In this document: positions 12,892-24,329 of the stretch, in pieces
Position numbering within the stretch: position 1 is the first letter of the stretch
Layout: each line of letters begins with the position of its first letter
DNA from: Tetrahymena elliotti 4EA
Lineage: Eukaryota > Ciliophora > Oligohymenophorea > Hymenostomatida > Tetrahymenidae
Assembly (NCBI GenBank): GCA_000231825.2
Contig: JH720326.1
Location: forward strand, 188,586-252,585
Reading direction: 5' to 3'
DNA: 64,000 nt
Position numbers and translations under genes: made by a program
Notes under the pieces: model-generated
What the model saw: the letters and a program-made list of their open reading frames with translations, nothing else
What the model was told of the DNA's origin: nothing
The model's database searches: none

Positions 12892-15800
12892 TCAGATAAC
12901 ACTCATTTATATCTTTTCTAAGTTATAGTCTTTAAATGAAAATTTTTATGGTTTATTTTAGTTTGATTTTTGAAGTTTTCCAAATTATTAACAGATATTA
13001 CTATTTTTAATACCTTCAGAGGTAAAATTTAGCACTGGGTTTTTTTAGAATTCCTAATTTATATTTTTTTTATTGAGTAAATTATATTCACTATGATTAT
13101 TGGAATTACTTTCAAAATTTTAGTTTTTATTGTTAAGTTAAATTGAGTCAGGTTCTTAAAATTTTATACTTTAGAAATTATATTCTTGAGATTTTTAGCT
13201 TTTTAATTAATATCTTAATCTTTTAGTCAAGTTCTCTAGGATAGTTTCTTCTTCTTGGTTTCTTTCATATGCATGTTCACGAGATACCTTTCTTTAAATT
13301 GGAGTAATATATGGCAAGGTTACAGTATTTTGAAAAGTACTAGTTCCTGAAGAAGCTTAATTTTTAGCTTAATTTTCTTCAGAAATTACTTATTTATTTT
13401 CTAAGTTTTAGTGTTCTTTTTTAATATGATTTGTGATATTATTTATGTTAAGTTTTTCATTCAATTTATAATTGAAGCCTGTTTTTAAAAATTAAGGTGG
13501 CTTCATTTCTGATAGTTTAAACTCACTAAGCTTTTTTTGTAAATCTTCTAGCAAAACTTAAGAGTTTTAAATTTATTAATCTTTAAAATTAAACAAATCT
13601 ATGATTTGATTAGTAATTTCTTAATTTTAATTCATGTAAAGGGTTATTAAAAACTCTCTACCAACCTCTTCAAAATCTTAAACATTCATTTCTAATAAGT
13701 TACTTTATCCATCTTCTTGCTAATTTGTTACTAAATAACATTATTATTAATAATTAAAACTATTTAAAATAATTTACTTTAAGGATTTTTAAAACCCAAA
13801 AAAGAGCACTCCAATGTGTATGATTTAGGAATTTTTAATTCTTAAAAACCTACTACTCTAGCAGTTCCTAGCTTATCTTTTTAAATAGCAAAGCAACATT
13901 TTTCATAACTAAAATACTATTTTCTCTAAGAGTATAAATATGGAAGTACTCTTATGATATTATTTAATTCCTTTTAGTTAGCTTTTGTAGCTTCGTCTTC
14001 TAGTCTGTATTAGCACCCATAAATAAAAGCCCCCATAAATTTTGAATGCCCATGAATATCGCATAGTAATTCTACTTTACCTTAACTTTTTTTATTTTAA
14101 CCTTCATTCTCGCTTTGTTTGGTGGTCTTCAAATCATTAGAAGATTCTTAGATATCTCTTTCCTGTAATTTTTAAATAAGCTTTTTTACTGAATGAATTG
14201 GTGAATGTATGTAGTCTAAAGCTCTTTTCCATTTTCTATTTAAATCATTTCCAAAAAGACAGCATCTGTAATTTCCATATCTTACTCCATCTGGATTAAG
14301 CATAGGGATCATTCTAAAAATATATTTTTTTCTTAACTCTACAGCTATTTCATGATCTGACAATAAAAAATCTAGCATTCCTTTCATGATCCAAGAAGCG
14401 TTTGTTTCTCCAGGATGAACTCTGCTGCAAATTATAACTTCTTTTTTATCTAACTGTATATTTTATTTATAAAAAATGTCAAATGTAATCTTAACTATAA
14501 AAAGAATTAGAATTTTATTAGCCAAAAATTAAACTCTAATGAGAAAAAATTTCAATTTAAAAATCGAATTGAACTTTGGTTTTTATCAAATTAAAACTGA
14601 AATGGTAAAATGATTTAAACAAAATACATTTTGAGAGATTGGTTCATTAATTTTATCAGAAATGCTGACACAAAAAACCTTGTTTCCTTTAAGAATAATT
14701 AATTAATAAATTAATGGACTAAATATTAAAAAAGTTTTATACCAATGATAGTTGTTGTAAGAGATTCTACTTTATAAAATTTATTTTATTACTGGTGTTA
14801 ATTAAGTTTTGATAGATAATGAGTGAGGGTAGAGTATGTATAGGGCACAGAATGAGCAAAATATACTATATCATCGTCGTATTTATAGGTATATGTAAAT
14901 GAGAGAGTGCTGTAGTAAACAGCTGGCATATTAATACTGTTTCTGTAATTTCTTTTTTTATTTTATGTTTAATTATTTGTATTGTTATTATTTGTATTTG
15001 TATTACAGGAATTGGTACTACCACCAACCTAACTGCTATTTGCTTAGATATTATTTTAATTGTTTTATGTACTTCCACTTTAATCAGAAGAATTTTACTG
15101 ATTATTTTGATTCAGTTACTAGTAAATAAAAATATTATTATTACTAATCATGTTGCTAAAATTTATTCGTTTGAATTCATTTCTTGTATATTAAATATTT
15201 TCACAATCTCTATGCCATTCCTCTCCTTTTTGTTCAAAGGCTTTTTAAGAAAATATAACAGGTCTTAATCCCTTCTCATAAAGACTCCTTTCTTTGTAAA
15301 GATTCACAATATTGAATTTGATTTTCGTATCTATTGGCAATAAAAATCATTTCATTTATTCATTCATTATTTATTCATTTTAAATTATTTACTTTTTTTG
15401 ATATTTAAAGTCCTAAAAAAGTACCATTGAGTGAAATGATCAGTCTTTTATTTTAAAATTCCATTAAAATCATTTATTATTTAAAAAAAATACCCCTGAA
15501 TCGAATTCAAGTATTAGATTATATTCATTTTCAGCTACCTTCATATTTAAAAAAAATAAATCAAATTAAGTTTAAATGATTCAAGAGTTTCTCTTAAATA
15601 AATCAAAAATTTCTTAATTAATTTAGCATAATAATTTTTTCTAAATTAAACATTCATTCATTCTAATGATGATTAATCAAAATTTCTTAATTGTTTATTA
15701 GACTTTTTTAACAGTAAAATTATAACTTGAGTAGAATTTATGAAAATTAAAAATAAACAGTGTACCTTATATACTCTCCTTAGATTACCACTCTCAAATT

Positions 15801-17182
15801 TAGAATCAAACAAAATAGATGTGTCATCAACTTCATATTTTAGCATTGATAAAGTAGGGAAAAGTTTTAGTGGAGGAAAATTAGACATTCTAAGTAAATT
15901 GAATTTATCTTTATCTGAAAGATATTGAAACTAATCAAACATTTTGAATTATTTTTATTTAAATTAAACATTTCTTTCATATCTAAAAGCTGCATTATTA
16001 GATTTCTTGTTAATATTCTTATATCTGTCCAAAAGATTTCTAACTCTTCTCTTACTTTCAGAAGTTATATGATAAGGTATCTGAAAATTTATATTCATAA
16101 AGCAATCATAAACTGTTTGTAAATCTATTTTTATAAAATTTATTTTATTCAAATTTGCTTAGTTTTTTTAAATCAATCAAAGTAGAGCTTGCTTGCTTGA
16201 TTAAATTTTAAAAGTAGAAATTAGCTGAAATGATTAAAAGTGATTTTTCATTAATGATAGAAAGAAAGTTATCTTTCATTTTATTTGTTAATTAAAATCT
16301 ATCATAAATTCTTGGACATAAAAATACAAATATTTTTAAATACTAATCAAACTAAGATTTTTTATTACCTTTGTCATACTTTTTTATAAACTGAGTAAAG
16401 TTTTTTCCATTAAAGCAAGAAATATATGTATTAACCAAGTTATTGTAGCCCTCATTCTAGCTTTAAGATCTATTAGTCTCTTTTTTAATCCCGAAATTCT
16501 CATAATTATTGAACTAACTAGAAGGATTTTAGCTGCTTTGATTAATGCAGCTTTAATAATAATTATTATTATTGCTGCTGCTATTACTGTTGGTATTACT
16601 AACACTATTAAATTAGTTATAAATTTATTGACCCTAGCCTTCGTTTCCTAAATTAAGGTTTACGTTAGAATTCGCTGCTTATTCTGTTAAAACAATGCTT
16701 TGAGATGGGATAATAAGTGTTTGGCTTGAGTATTTTTCTAGTCTTTTAAATTGTTAAGTTATTTTTTTTTACTAAATGCTCAATCCTATCTAATTGATGT
16801 TGTTAAGAGATTTTGATTCTTAAATAGAATACACTTTTTTGATTGGTTCAGTTTTTTCTACTTTTAAAATCTAGGACTTTTTTTTATTAGCTTATTAATG
16901 AAAAATATTTTATGAATTGCATTTTGTTTCAATTTACTTACTTTATAAGGGCGTCAATGGATATAATCTATCTAGTTATTTAGAAGAAGAGTCAATAGAC
17001 ATCCTTTGAAGGTTTTTATCTAAAAATTTCAATGTTTATTTGATCTTATCATCAGTAAACTAAACTTCATCATCTTTAGCAGGATTCTCCTTAGAAGATT
17101 CCTTCTAGATTAGCGGTAGTACAATACCTTTTTCTGCCTAATATTAATTATACTATCTGCGATGAATACTATTTATGTTCAT
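12892..17182 (-). CDS. Cytosolic carboxypeptidase, CCP/AGBL family (M14D), 1116 aa, 9 exons
   Basis: Zinc metallocarboxypeptidase of the family that trims glutamates from tubulin tails, so probably active on ciliary and cortical microtubules. Exons from the start: 17182-16942, 16860-16369, 16124-15766, 15538-15494, 15444-15393, 15330-14743, 14686-14628, 14453-13778, 13730-12892 (3351 nt; every phase fits). The CCP N-domain shows FESGNLRR, WYFF and YKYDDDIVYFAHSVPYTYS. The catalytic domain shows HPGE (zinc ligands H625 and E628), NPDGV..GNYR..L.GNDLNRKW, DIHGHS (third ligand H746) and YTLECSF (catalytic E827). A Gln/Asn-rich insert of about 65 residues interrupts the N-domain (about 15150-14950), and a long Gln/Lys-rich tail follows the catalytic domain. 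The exon 2 acceptor has one near alternative. Family assignment is firm; the exact substrate is inferred. Confidence 0.93.
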
Positions 17183-18532
17183 AATAGGTATACTTAAAAT
17201 AATACTAGCTTATAATCTTAATATAAATATTAATAACAAAATGTATCTCTTTTGATAGTATTGAATAAACAAAATAATCAATATTTTTTCTATTTACTAT
17301 TTTAAATAGACTTGAATTTCAAACTTCTTCAAATATTATTTATTAGTTAACAAAATCATACATACATAACCTTTAATCAATAATACCATTTATTATTTTT
17401 TATAGTTTTTAGAAAACAATTGATTTTAAACAAAACTCTCAATTAACACCCATTCTATTTACCATCAAATTTCTTTAACTTCTATCCTAAATACTTGAAG
17501 TATTTTAAATAATTATCTATCGACTAGCTAGCTTTCCTTACATTAATTATAAAATTTCACAAAAATGTAAAATTTAGATGTAAAAATTATTATTCTTAGT
17601 ATTTAATACTAAATTAAGCAATTTTTGACTAAAATTACAATCAAATTAATTAAAATATATTAATATTAATTATTATTTAAATCAGCTTATTACCAAAAGT
17701 AAATTCATCAATGAAAGAAAATAATTAAATAATAATTTAACTTATTTTCTAAAGATCCAAATTTGCTATTAATTGTAATAATATTTTAATTTTATGTTGA
17801 TAATTGCGTTTTTCTATTATTAAATAATCTATATTAATAATTACTTTTTAGTTCATTTAAGTTTTGACCAAATGTATCTTTTTGTCAAAAATATTTTACT
17901 GAAAGAAAATATTTAATTTTAAAAATATTAAATATTAAAATAAAAAGAATGCAAGAAAAAATAAATATTTAAATAATTTATATAGAAAATACAAATTAGT
18001 AATTTATGAAATTGATATAGATTTTTTTATTATTTAGGATGTTAGTAAAAAATAATGTTGACTATTAAAAAATTAATTTGAATGCATACTTAATAATTAT
18101 TTATTTTCTTTAAATTAAAAACTTTCTATCAATGAAGATTTTAAAAATCAAAAAAAATTATTCCTCATAAAAAAATATTGAGTTGTAAAAAGCTGTATTT
18201 CTTTGTTTCTTATTTTCAATTTGTTTTTATTTTATATTTAATATTTAATTTTTTATTTGCTTTATTTTTATTTTTTTCTAATTAATTGTTTTATCTTATG
18301 AATTATTCATTTTTTTATGTTTTTGTGTTAGGTTTTTTTCTATGTTTCTAATCTATCTTATCTTTATTTTTCTTTTTAAATTTTATTTATTTATTTGTTT
18401 TTTCTTTTTATTTTTTCTTCTGGACTAGCTCGATTGTATGCTGGTACCTAGTAAAAAATACATTTTTATATATTTCTTTCTTTTTTTGAGAATTGGTGGA
18501 TTGAAAAGTAGCTAGCGGAGGACTTCATTGAA
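17183..18532. other. Intergenic; T-rich on the plus strand near its right end
   Basis: No gene is recognised. 18190-18480 is nearly all T, with little A on the plus strand. The frame of the small ORF at 18533 stays open through this tract, but the T-rich part is low-complexity and probably flank. Confidence 0.4.
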
Positions 18533-18709
18533 ATGACCGATAGAGCTGAATTTGCTTCATAATAAAAGATTTAAAATTTTAATTCTCCTCTTATGATTCA
18601 CGCAAAAACAGTTAACGACTCATTTCCTGGTAGCGATTGCATGATAGATTGTTTCTCTCAAGATCAAGATATCTGCCCTCATCACAAGGCTTCCAAATTA
18701 ATCTTTTGA
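18533..18709 (+). CDS. Small unassigned ORF (58 aa), GC-richer than its surroundings
   Basis: ATG at 18533 to TGA at 18707 reads MTDRAEFASQQ... and ends with a Cys/His-containing tail (CMIDCFSQDQDICPHHK). Base composition is clearly less AT-rich than the flanks, which in this genome usually marks coding or structured RNA. The same frame is open upstream through about 18420 (SSGLARLYAGTQ..., ..ENWWIEKQLAEDFIE), so the protein may be longer or this may be a last exon. I recognise no family. A structured non-coding RNA is the main alternative. Confidence 0.35.
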
Positions 18710-19549
18710 GCTTCTTTAATTCTTCTGTATGTTGTAGAATGAATTATAATCAATTCTGAGATTTTTATGATAGATTGAGGTAATCACCTTTGCAAAAATT
18801 TAGATAAACCTCCTCTAGTTTAAAAATATTCTCAATAATGATTCTTGATTGAAAAACTTCATTTTATATCATCTGATATAAAATGCATGCAATGGCTGGT
18901 AAGCTTAAATTTATTTTTCCCTTAAAAACTTATGAAATTTGCAGCCACTTCCAATTAGGAAGAAGAATAGGCAATTTAATTTAATTGACTATTTTTTGAA
19001 ATTTTTTCTTATCTTTTGATTTTAAATTAATTATTTTTTCCCCTCTGTTGTTTGTTTGGCTTTAATTTGATTAATAAATTGATATCTTTGAAAATTCTTC
19101 ATATGATTTCAATAAAATTTGAATTTTTAAAAAAATGAAAGAGTAAAATTTTGTTTGAGTTTATTAACAAAAAATCACTTTAAATATTTTAACTTTTGTT
19201 AAATTTGTTAAATGAGAAAATTTAGAATAAATAAAAAAGTTTGATGGTAAATACCAGGATGATAATATATTTAAAAACCTTTTAAATATTACAAATAATT
19301 TAGCTTGAAAAAATAGTTTGAAGTATGTTTAATTATATTTATATTTGAGCTTCTATATTTATTTAATTCTCATTTTGAATTGAATTTTAGAAACTAAAAT
19401 ATGATATTAGAAGATTTGAAAAATATTGATTATTTATGAATAAATAAAACAAACAAATTTTTTTGAAGAAAATCACTCTCTATTCTTAATTATAAATTAA
19501 TAATTATTAAAAATTTTCTAAATACAAAAATTAAAAAATAAATGTGATG
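18710..19549. other. Intergenic, AT-rich
   Basis: No recognisable gene, repeat or RNA. Confidence 0.4.
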
Positions 19550-19852
19550 CTTATGCTTAGATAAAGAGAAATTATTTTTAGATCCCGAAACAAACGAACG
19601 ACACAATGAGAATCCCATTCAGTTTTTATACGCATTAAATTTCTCAATATCTAAGATAAGAGACTTCACATTAAACATATCATGGTGAAAAAAACATGTG
19701 GATCGTCAAAAAATAATATTTCAAACCAATTAATAAATTCTTTTTCAGATTTTGAATATTTAACCTATATAATTAGTATTTTTAAAATCTTAGGTACCTA
19801 AAAACAAACGCTCATCTAGTTGAATCGATCTTTTGCTCTCTAAAATGCTCAT
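19550..19852 (-). other. Unresolved minus-strand coding-like segment
   Basis: From ATG at 19852 the minus strand reads MSILESKRSIQLDERLFLG, then a GTACCT...TATAG that could be a 33-nt intron. The following coding-like stretch (KSEKEFINWFEILFFDDPH) lies in another frame and meets a TGA at 19666-19668. Beyond that TGA the frame continues with coding-like composition (RIKTEWDSHCVVRLFRDLK). No splice choice joins all the parts. It is either a decayed gene or a short multi-exon gene I cannot resolve. Confidence 0.3.
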
Positions 19853-21296
19853 CTTAAAAAAGATTAATAAAAAAAATTAAAAAGAAAAAGATTAATAAAT
19901 TAATTAATAAATAAAAAAAGAACAATTAAATAAATAAAAATCAAATAAATAAAAATAAATCATAAAACATCAAGCATTAAATTAACATAAAAAGATGAAA
20001 CACAAAATCAAAAGATTGAAAGCAACATAAAAGCACAAATTTTAACATTAATTTGCTTTAATTTTAAATTATTTTCAAATATGGAGTTATTTGTAATTTA
20101 AATCAAAATATTTAAAAAGGTTTATATTGAATTTCTTAATATTTTAAATACCTTTCATTTTATTATTTAAAAAAATAATATTTATAGAGTTAAAACAGAA
20201 TTTGATTAAATTAAAGCAAGTAAATAAAAGTAAGTAATCTTTCTGCTTATTATATTAATATTTATTAAAAGAATTTTTTGAAAAAGGATCAATTTTTAAA
20301 GATATTATTGACATTTTTGAAATAGTAATTTGTTAATTTTACAATTATTTTTCTATTTTTAGCACAATATATGATATTGTTTAAATGAATTGTAAAATCT
20401 ACCACTATTAATTCAATGATTTTCATCATTTATTTTATATTTTTGAAAAAGCATCTTGATCTCAAACATTTAAGGGATTTAATTTTGCATATATATTTAG
20501 TTAAGTTAAAATCATTAAAGTATTAAATTTACAAAAATTTTTAGTGATAAAAAATCGTAACTTGAAAGAGGACGTAATTTAGGGGGATGATAAAATTTTA
20601 ATTTAGGGTAAAAAAGAGAGAGTTAATTTTTTTAATTGTAAAATGAAAATTTAGTAGAAAGTGGATATGAAAGGTTAATAAATAAATAAATATTTTTTTA
20701 AAAAAGGAAATAAATAAGTTTTGAATGAGAGAAATTTGTATCTTAATTTTTAGTTTTATGCAATAAAATAACAAGAAATAAATAATAAAAAATTATTGGA
20801 TACGAAAGCAGAAAAATAAATTGTTATAAAAAGAATGAAAAATTAATTAGAAGGTATAATGTTAATTAGTGATTAATTTAGTTAAAAGAAAGAAAAATAA
20901 ATTATGTATAATAAGTATGTGCATGTAATGAGGAATAATAACAAAAGATATATATTGGCATTAAAATTAATCAATAACTACATATTTATTTAGGAATAAC
21001 TTTTTTGATGTAAATTTTGAAGAATTAGTATATGAATCAATATAAAAAATGTAAAAGGTAGGAAGAAATAAAAATAAATAAATAAAAGAAGGTAATAGAA
21101 ACAACATTTATATTTATATTTGATAAATTAATTCAATGAGAAGAAAGGTAAAAATTTATCATATATATTTTTCGAAAGAACAAAAGAGAAAGTGATTGGA
21201 AATAAATAAAAGAAACAAACAAACAAATAATCATAAATAAATAAAATCTAATAAATAGGCAAACAAACATTTAATTTAAAAATATTAAGAGTAGAA
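19853..21296. other. A-rich 5' flank of the isocitrate dehydrogenase gene
   Basis: The plus strand is strongly A-rich with few T runs, full of AAATAAATAAA-type simple sequence (about 19860-20040 and 20640-21290), and purine-rich around 20570-20720. It probably holds the promoter and 5' UTR of the gene at 21297. No ORF or RNA gene is recognised. Confidence 0.4.
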
Positions 21297-23554
21297 ATGA
21301 AGAACCTTTTGAGATCAGCTGTTTTCGGTCAATTACTTTCTGGTAATAGATCTACTGCTACTACCGCTGCTGCTAGACATACTTGGACTTCCACCTATAT
21401 TTAAAAGCCCGGTGCCGGTAAGATCTAAACTGTAACTCTCATCCCTGGTTACGGTATTGGACCTGAAATTACCAGTAAGTATTTTATCAAACTTATTTAA
21501 ATAGCGAAGCTGATTTGAAAGAAAAAAAAACTAAGAGATTTTATTTCGTTGAGTGAAGGAAGTATCTAGAAAGCAAATCAAAGCTCATTTTTGATATTAA
21601 TTTTTAATCAAAATTTCATATCTTCTGTAAAGGCTTATGCCAAAAACAAATTCACAAATGAATGATTGTCAGTCGATCTTATTTTGGAATGTTTAGTATA
21701 TTTGAATAAAGCAAAAATTTCTTGAACTAACATAATTTAAGTATACAATAAGCTTAAATGTAAATAAATTAAATGGATAAAACAGCTAATAATCAACCCA
21801 CAAGAAGAGTTACAATCGAGGATAAAAAAATGAAGTGAAAAACAGTAGAGAAGTATTTTTTAGAGAAAGAGAGAGAGAGAGACTTCTTCTACTAAAAAAT
21901 CACAGATAAAGCTTAAGGAGATATAAAATATAAAAAGAAATAAATAAAAAAAAGGAAATCAATCATACTGAATTTGTTTAGCAGAGTTTATGAGAAAATT
22001 ATTTTGATTAAAAAAATTGATTTTATAGAAATTATTGATAATAATTTTACTTGTTAATAATAATAGGCTCTGTCTAATAAGTATTCAAGGCTGCTAACGT
22101 CCCAATTCACTTTGATGTTATTGAAAACTTCAGTTGGGAAGACCCCGTCACCAGAGAAAGACTTAAAAAGAATAGAGTCATCTTGTTAGGTGTTATCCCT
22201 CCCCACGGCAAAGGATAAAAGTTAGTTGAAAATTTCTAATTCTACAATGAATTAGGTTTATACGCTGATGTTATGCCCGCTGTTACCCTTCCTGGTATCT
22301 CTTCTCGTCACTAAAATGTTGATGTTGTTGTTATCAGAGAAAACAGTGAAGGTGAATTCACTGGTATTGAACATGAAGTTTATCCTGGTGTTATTGAATC
22401 TATCAAGAGAATTACCAAGGAAAGCTCTCTTAAGATTGCTAAGTATGCTTTCGAATTCGCTCACTTAAATGGACGTAAGAAAGTTACTGCTGTTCACAAG
22501 GCTAACATCATGTAATTACAAAAAACTTGATTTATTTAAATTAACTTAGCATTTCAGCCTAAAAGTAAAAAGTAAATAGGAAGAAGCTCATCTAATTTTT
22601 GTATAAATATAGGAAGTTAGCTGATGGTTTATTCTTGGAAGCCACCCGTGAAGTTGCTGCTGTTTATCCCTTCATTAAGTATGAAGAAATGATTATTGAT
22701 AACTGCTCTATGCAAGTAACTAATCGCTTTAACAATTTTAATTATTTTACTCAAAATTAAAGCAATAAAAACAGTGCAAATTAATAAATAAAAACTCTTT
22801 TAGATATTAAAAATATTAGAATTTCTTTTGTTAGTTTATTAAAACAAAATTTAGACAAAGCAAACAAGTTTTTCATTGCATTTATTTAGAAAATAAATAT
22901 TTTATAAGCCTCTTCTTAAAAACATCTCCAATCACATTTAATGATTTTGAGTTTCTTCAAAAATAAAAAAAATAAAACATATTTTGAAATATTGGCTCAA
23001 AGTTTGCACACAATTTTTATAATTAAATCAATTTATGAATTTTAATTTAATTGTATTTTTTGATAATTAGTTGGTTAAGACTCCTCAATAATTCGACGTT
23101 ATGGTTTTACCTAATTTATATGGTGCTATCGTTAGTAACATCTGTGCCGGTATTACTGGTGGTGTTGGTTTACACGCTGGTATTTGCGTTGGTGAAAACC
23201 ACATTTTATTCGCATAGAGCAACAGACACGCTGGTTTAGATATTGCAGGTATGAACGTTGCCAACCCTACTGCTCTTCTCTGCTCTTCAGTTTCTATGTT
23301 ATAACATATGGGCTTCCCCTTCTTTGCTGATAAAATCAATCGTGCTATCAATAAAACTCTTTGTGAAGGAAAGGTAAAAAATACTTATTAATTAATACAT
23401 AAATTGCATTTTCTTATGTTAAAAAAATAAGAATTATTTTAAAAGATATTAACTTTTATTTTTTGTTTATAATTAGGTTCGTACTAGAGATATTGGTGGT
23501 ACTTCTACTACTAGCGAATTCACTGGAGCTATTATTAAGAATCTTGAAAACTGA
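21297..23554 (+). CDS. Mitochondrial NAD-type isocitrate dehydrogenase subunit, 368 aa, 5 exons
   Basis: Oxidatively decarboxylates isocitrate to 2-oxoglutarate in the TCA cycle. Exons: 21297-21474, 22067-22511, 22613-22715, 23071-23373, 23477-23554 (1107 nt, all in frame, TGA end). Residues 1 to about 40 ([14 protein letters not shown], then Ser/Thr/Ala/Arg) look like a mitochondrial presequence. Family landmarks follow in order: [28 protein letters not shown] (substrate loop), [38 protein letters not shown] and the C-terminal [10 protein letters not shown]. The length is normal for the family. Codons here are GC-richer than in neighbouring genes (GCT, GGT, AAG, GTC), which suggests high expression. 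The family is certain. Whether it is the catalytic or regulatory subunit of an oligomer is not decided. Intron 1 (592 nt) and intron 3 (355 nt) hold nothing recognisable. Confidence 0.93.
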
Positions 23555-24329
23555 TAGATAATTTAAGACGATGATGACTGATTGATTTATTTTAAACTTC
23601 TTTTTTTATCCAAAGCAACTATATTTATTATGTTACACTAAATGTATTTGCATATTTTATTTACTTAATTTAGTATGCCTTTTCATTAAAAGCATATTTC
23701 TAATTACTTACTTATTAAATTTTTTCTCTAAAAATGATAAATCTATGATCAAGCTAAAATAATAACTCTAAAATAAAATAGAATTTAATTTTTATTAAAA
23801 AATGAGATAATAAATTAAATGTTGAAACTCATTTAACAAAAACTTTTATGAAAAAAATGTTAATGTTTAAAATAACATTTTGAAAGCTTTAAAAATGAAA
23901 GTTAAAAAGATTAAAAAAAGTGAAAAAACAAACTTACATTTTTTTTCACAAACAAAATTTTATTTAAAGAATAGTGAATTGGTAGTTCGAAATGATAAAA
24001 TGTTAAGTAAATGCTAAATATCTTAAAGACAATCTTTAATTTTAAGAATTTTTTTAGCCACTTTATTAAATTTTAAATTAAAATGCTAAAAAGCCTATAA
24101 ACATAAATCTTCCAATCAAAATTACTTCTTATCAAAATAACTGATAAAAAACTCAAAGCTTTTGGTGATCAAGCTACTACTTAAAGTAAATTGATTGACA
24201 TATTAAATTAATTATTAACTATTTATTAAAAAATTTAATAGATAGATAGTTAATTATTTGCAAATATTGTTAATTATTTACAACAAATACTAAATTATAC
24301 CACAAAAATTATTTTATTTTTTTGCATAA
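23555..24329. other. Intergenic, AT-rich
   Basis: 3' flank of isocitrate dehydrogenase and 5' flank of the first channel gene. Only simple A/T-rich sequence with GATAGATAG and TTAATTATTT runs near 24240-24290. Confidence 0.5.

Noticed and set aside
14172..15078. Minus-strand ORFs of 70-71 aa read under the standard code
   Set aside because: 14172-14387 is only a piece of the carboxypeptidase, cut because TAA/TAG are Gln here; 14866-15078 is an out-of-frame shadow of its exon 6.
16384..16605. 73-aa hydrophobic minus-strand ORF
   Set aside because: Off-frame reading of the Asn/Ser/Gln-rich carboxypeptidase exon 2; AAT repeats read as ATT/ATA give false hydrophobicity.
19570..19620. Possible tRNA in a GC-richer patch
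   Set aside because: No cloverleaf with a T-loop GTTCRA and matching acceptor stem could be folded on either strand.
22258..23351. Short ORFs on both strands across 22.2-23.4 kb
   Set aside because: All overlap isocitrate dehydrogenase exons in other frames; the family motifs fix the real frame.
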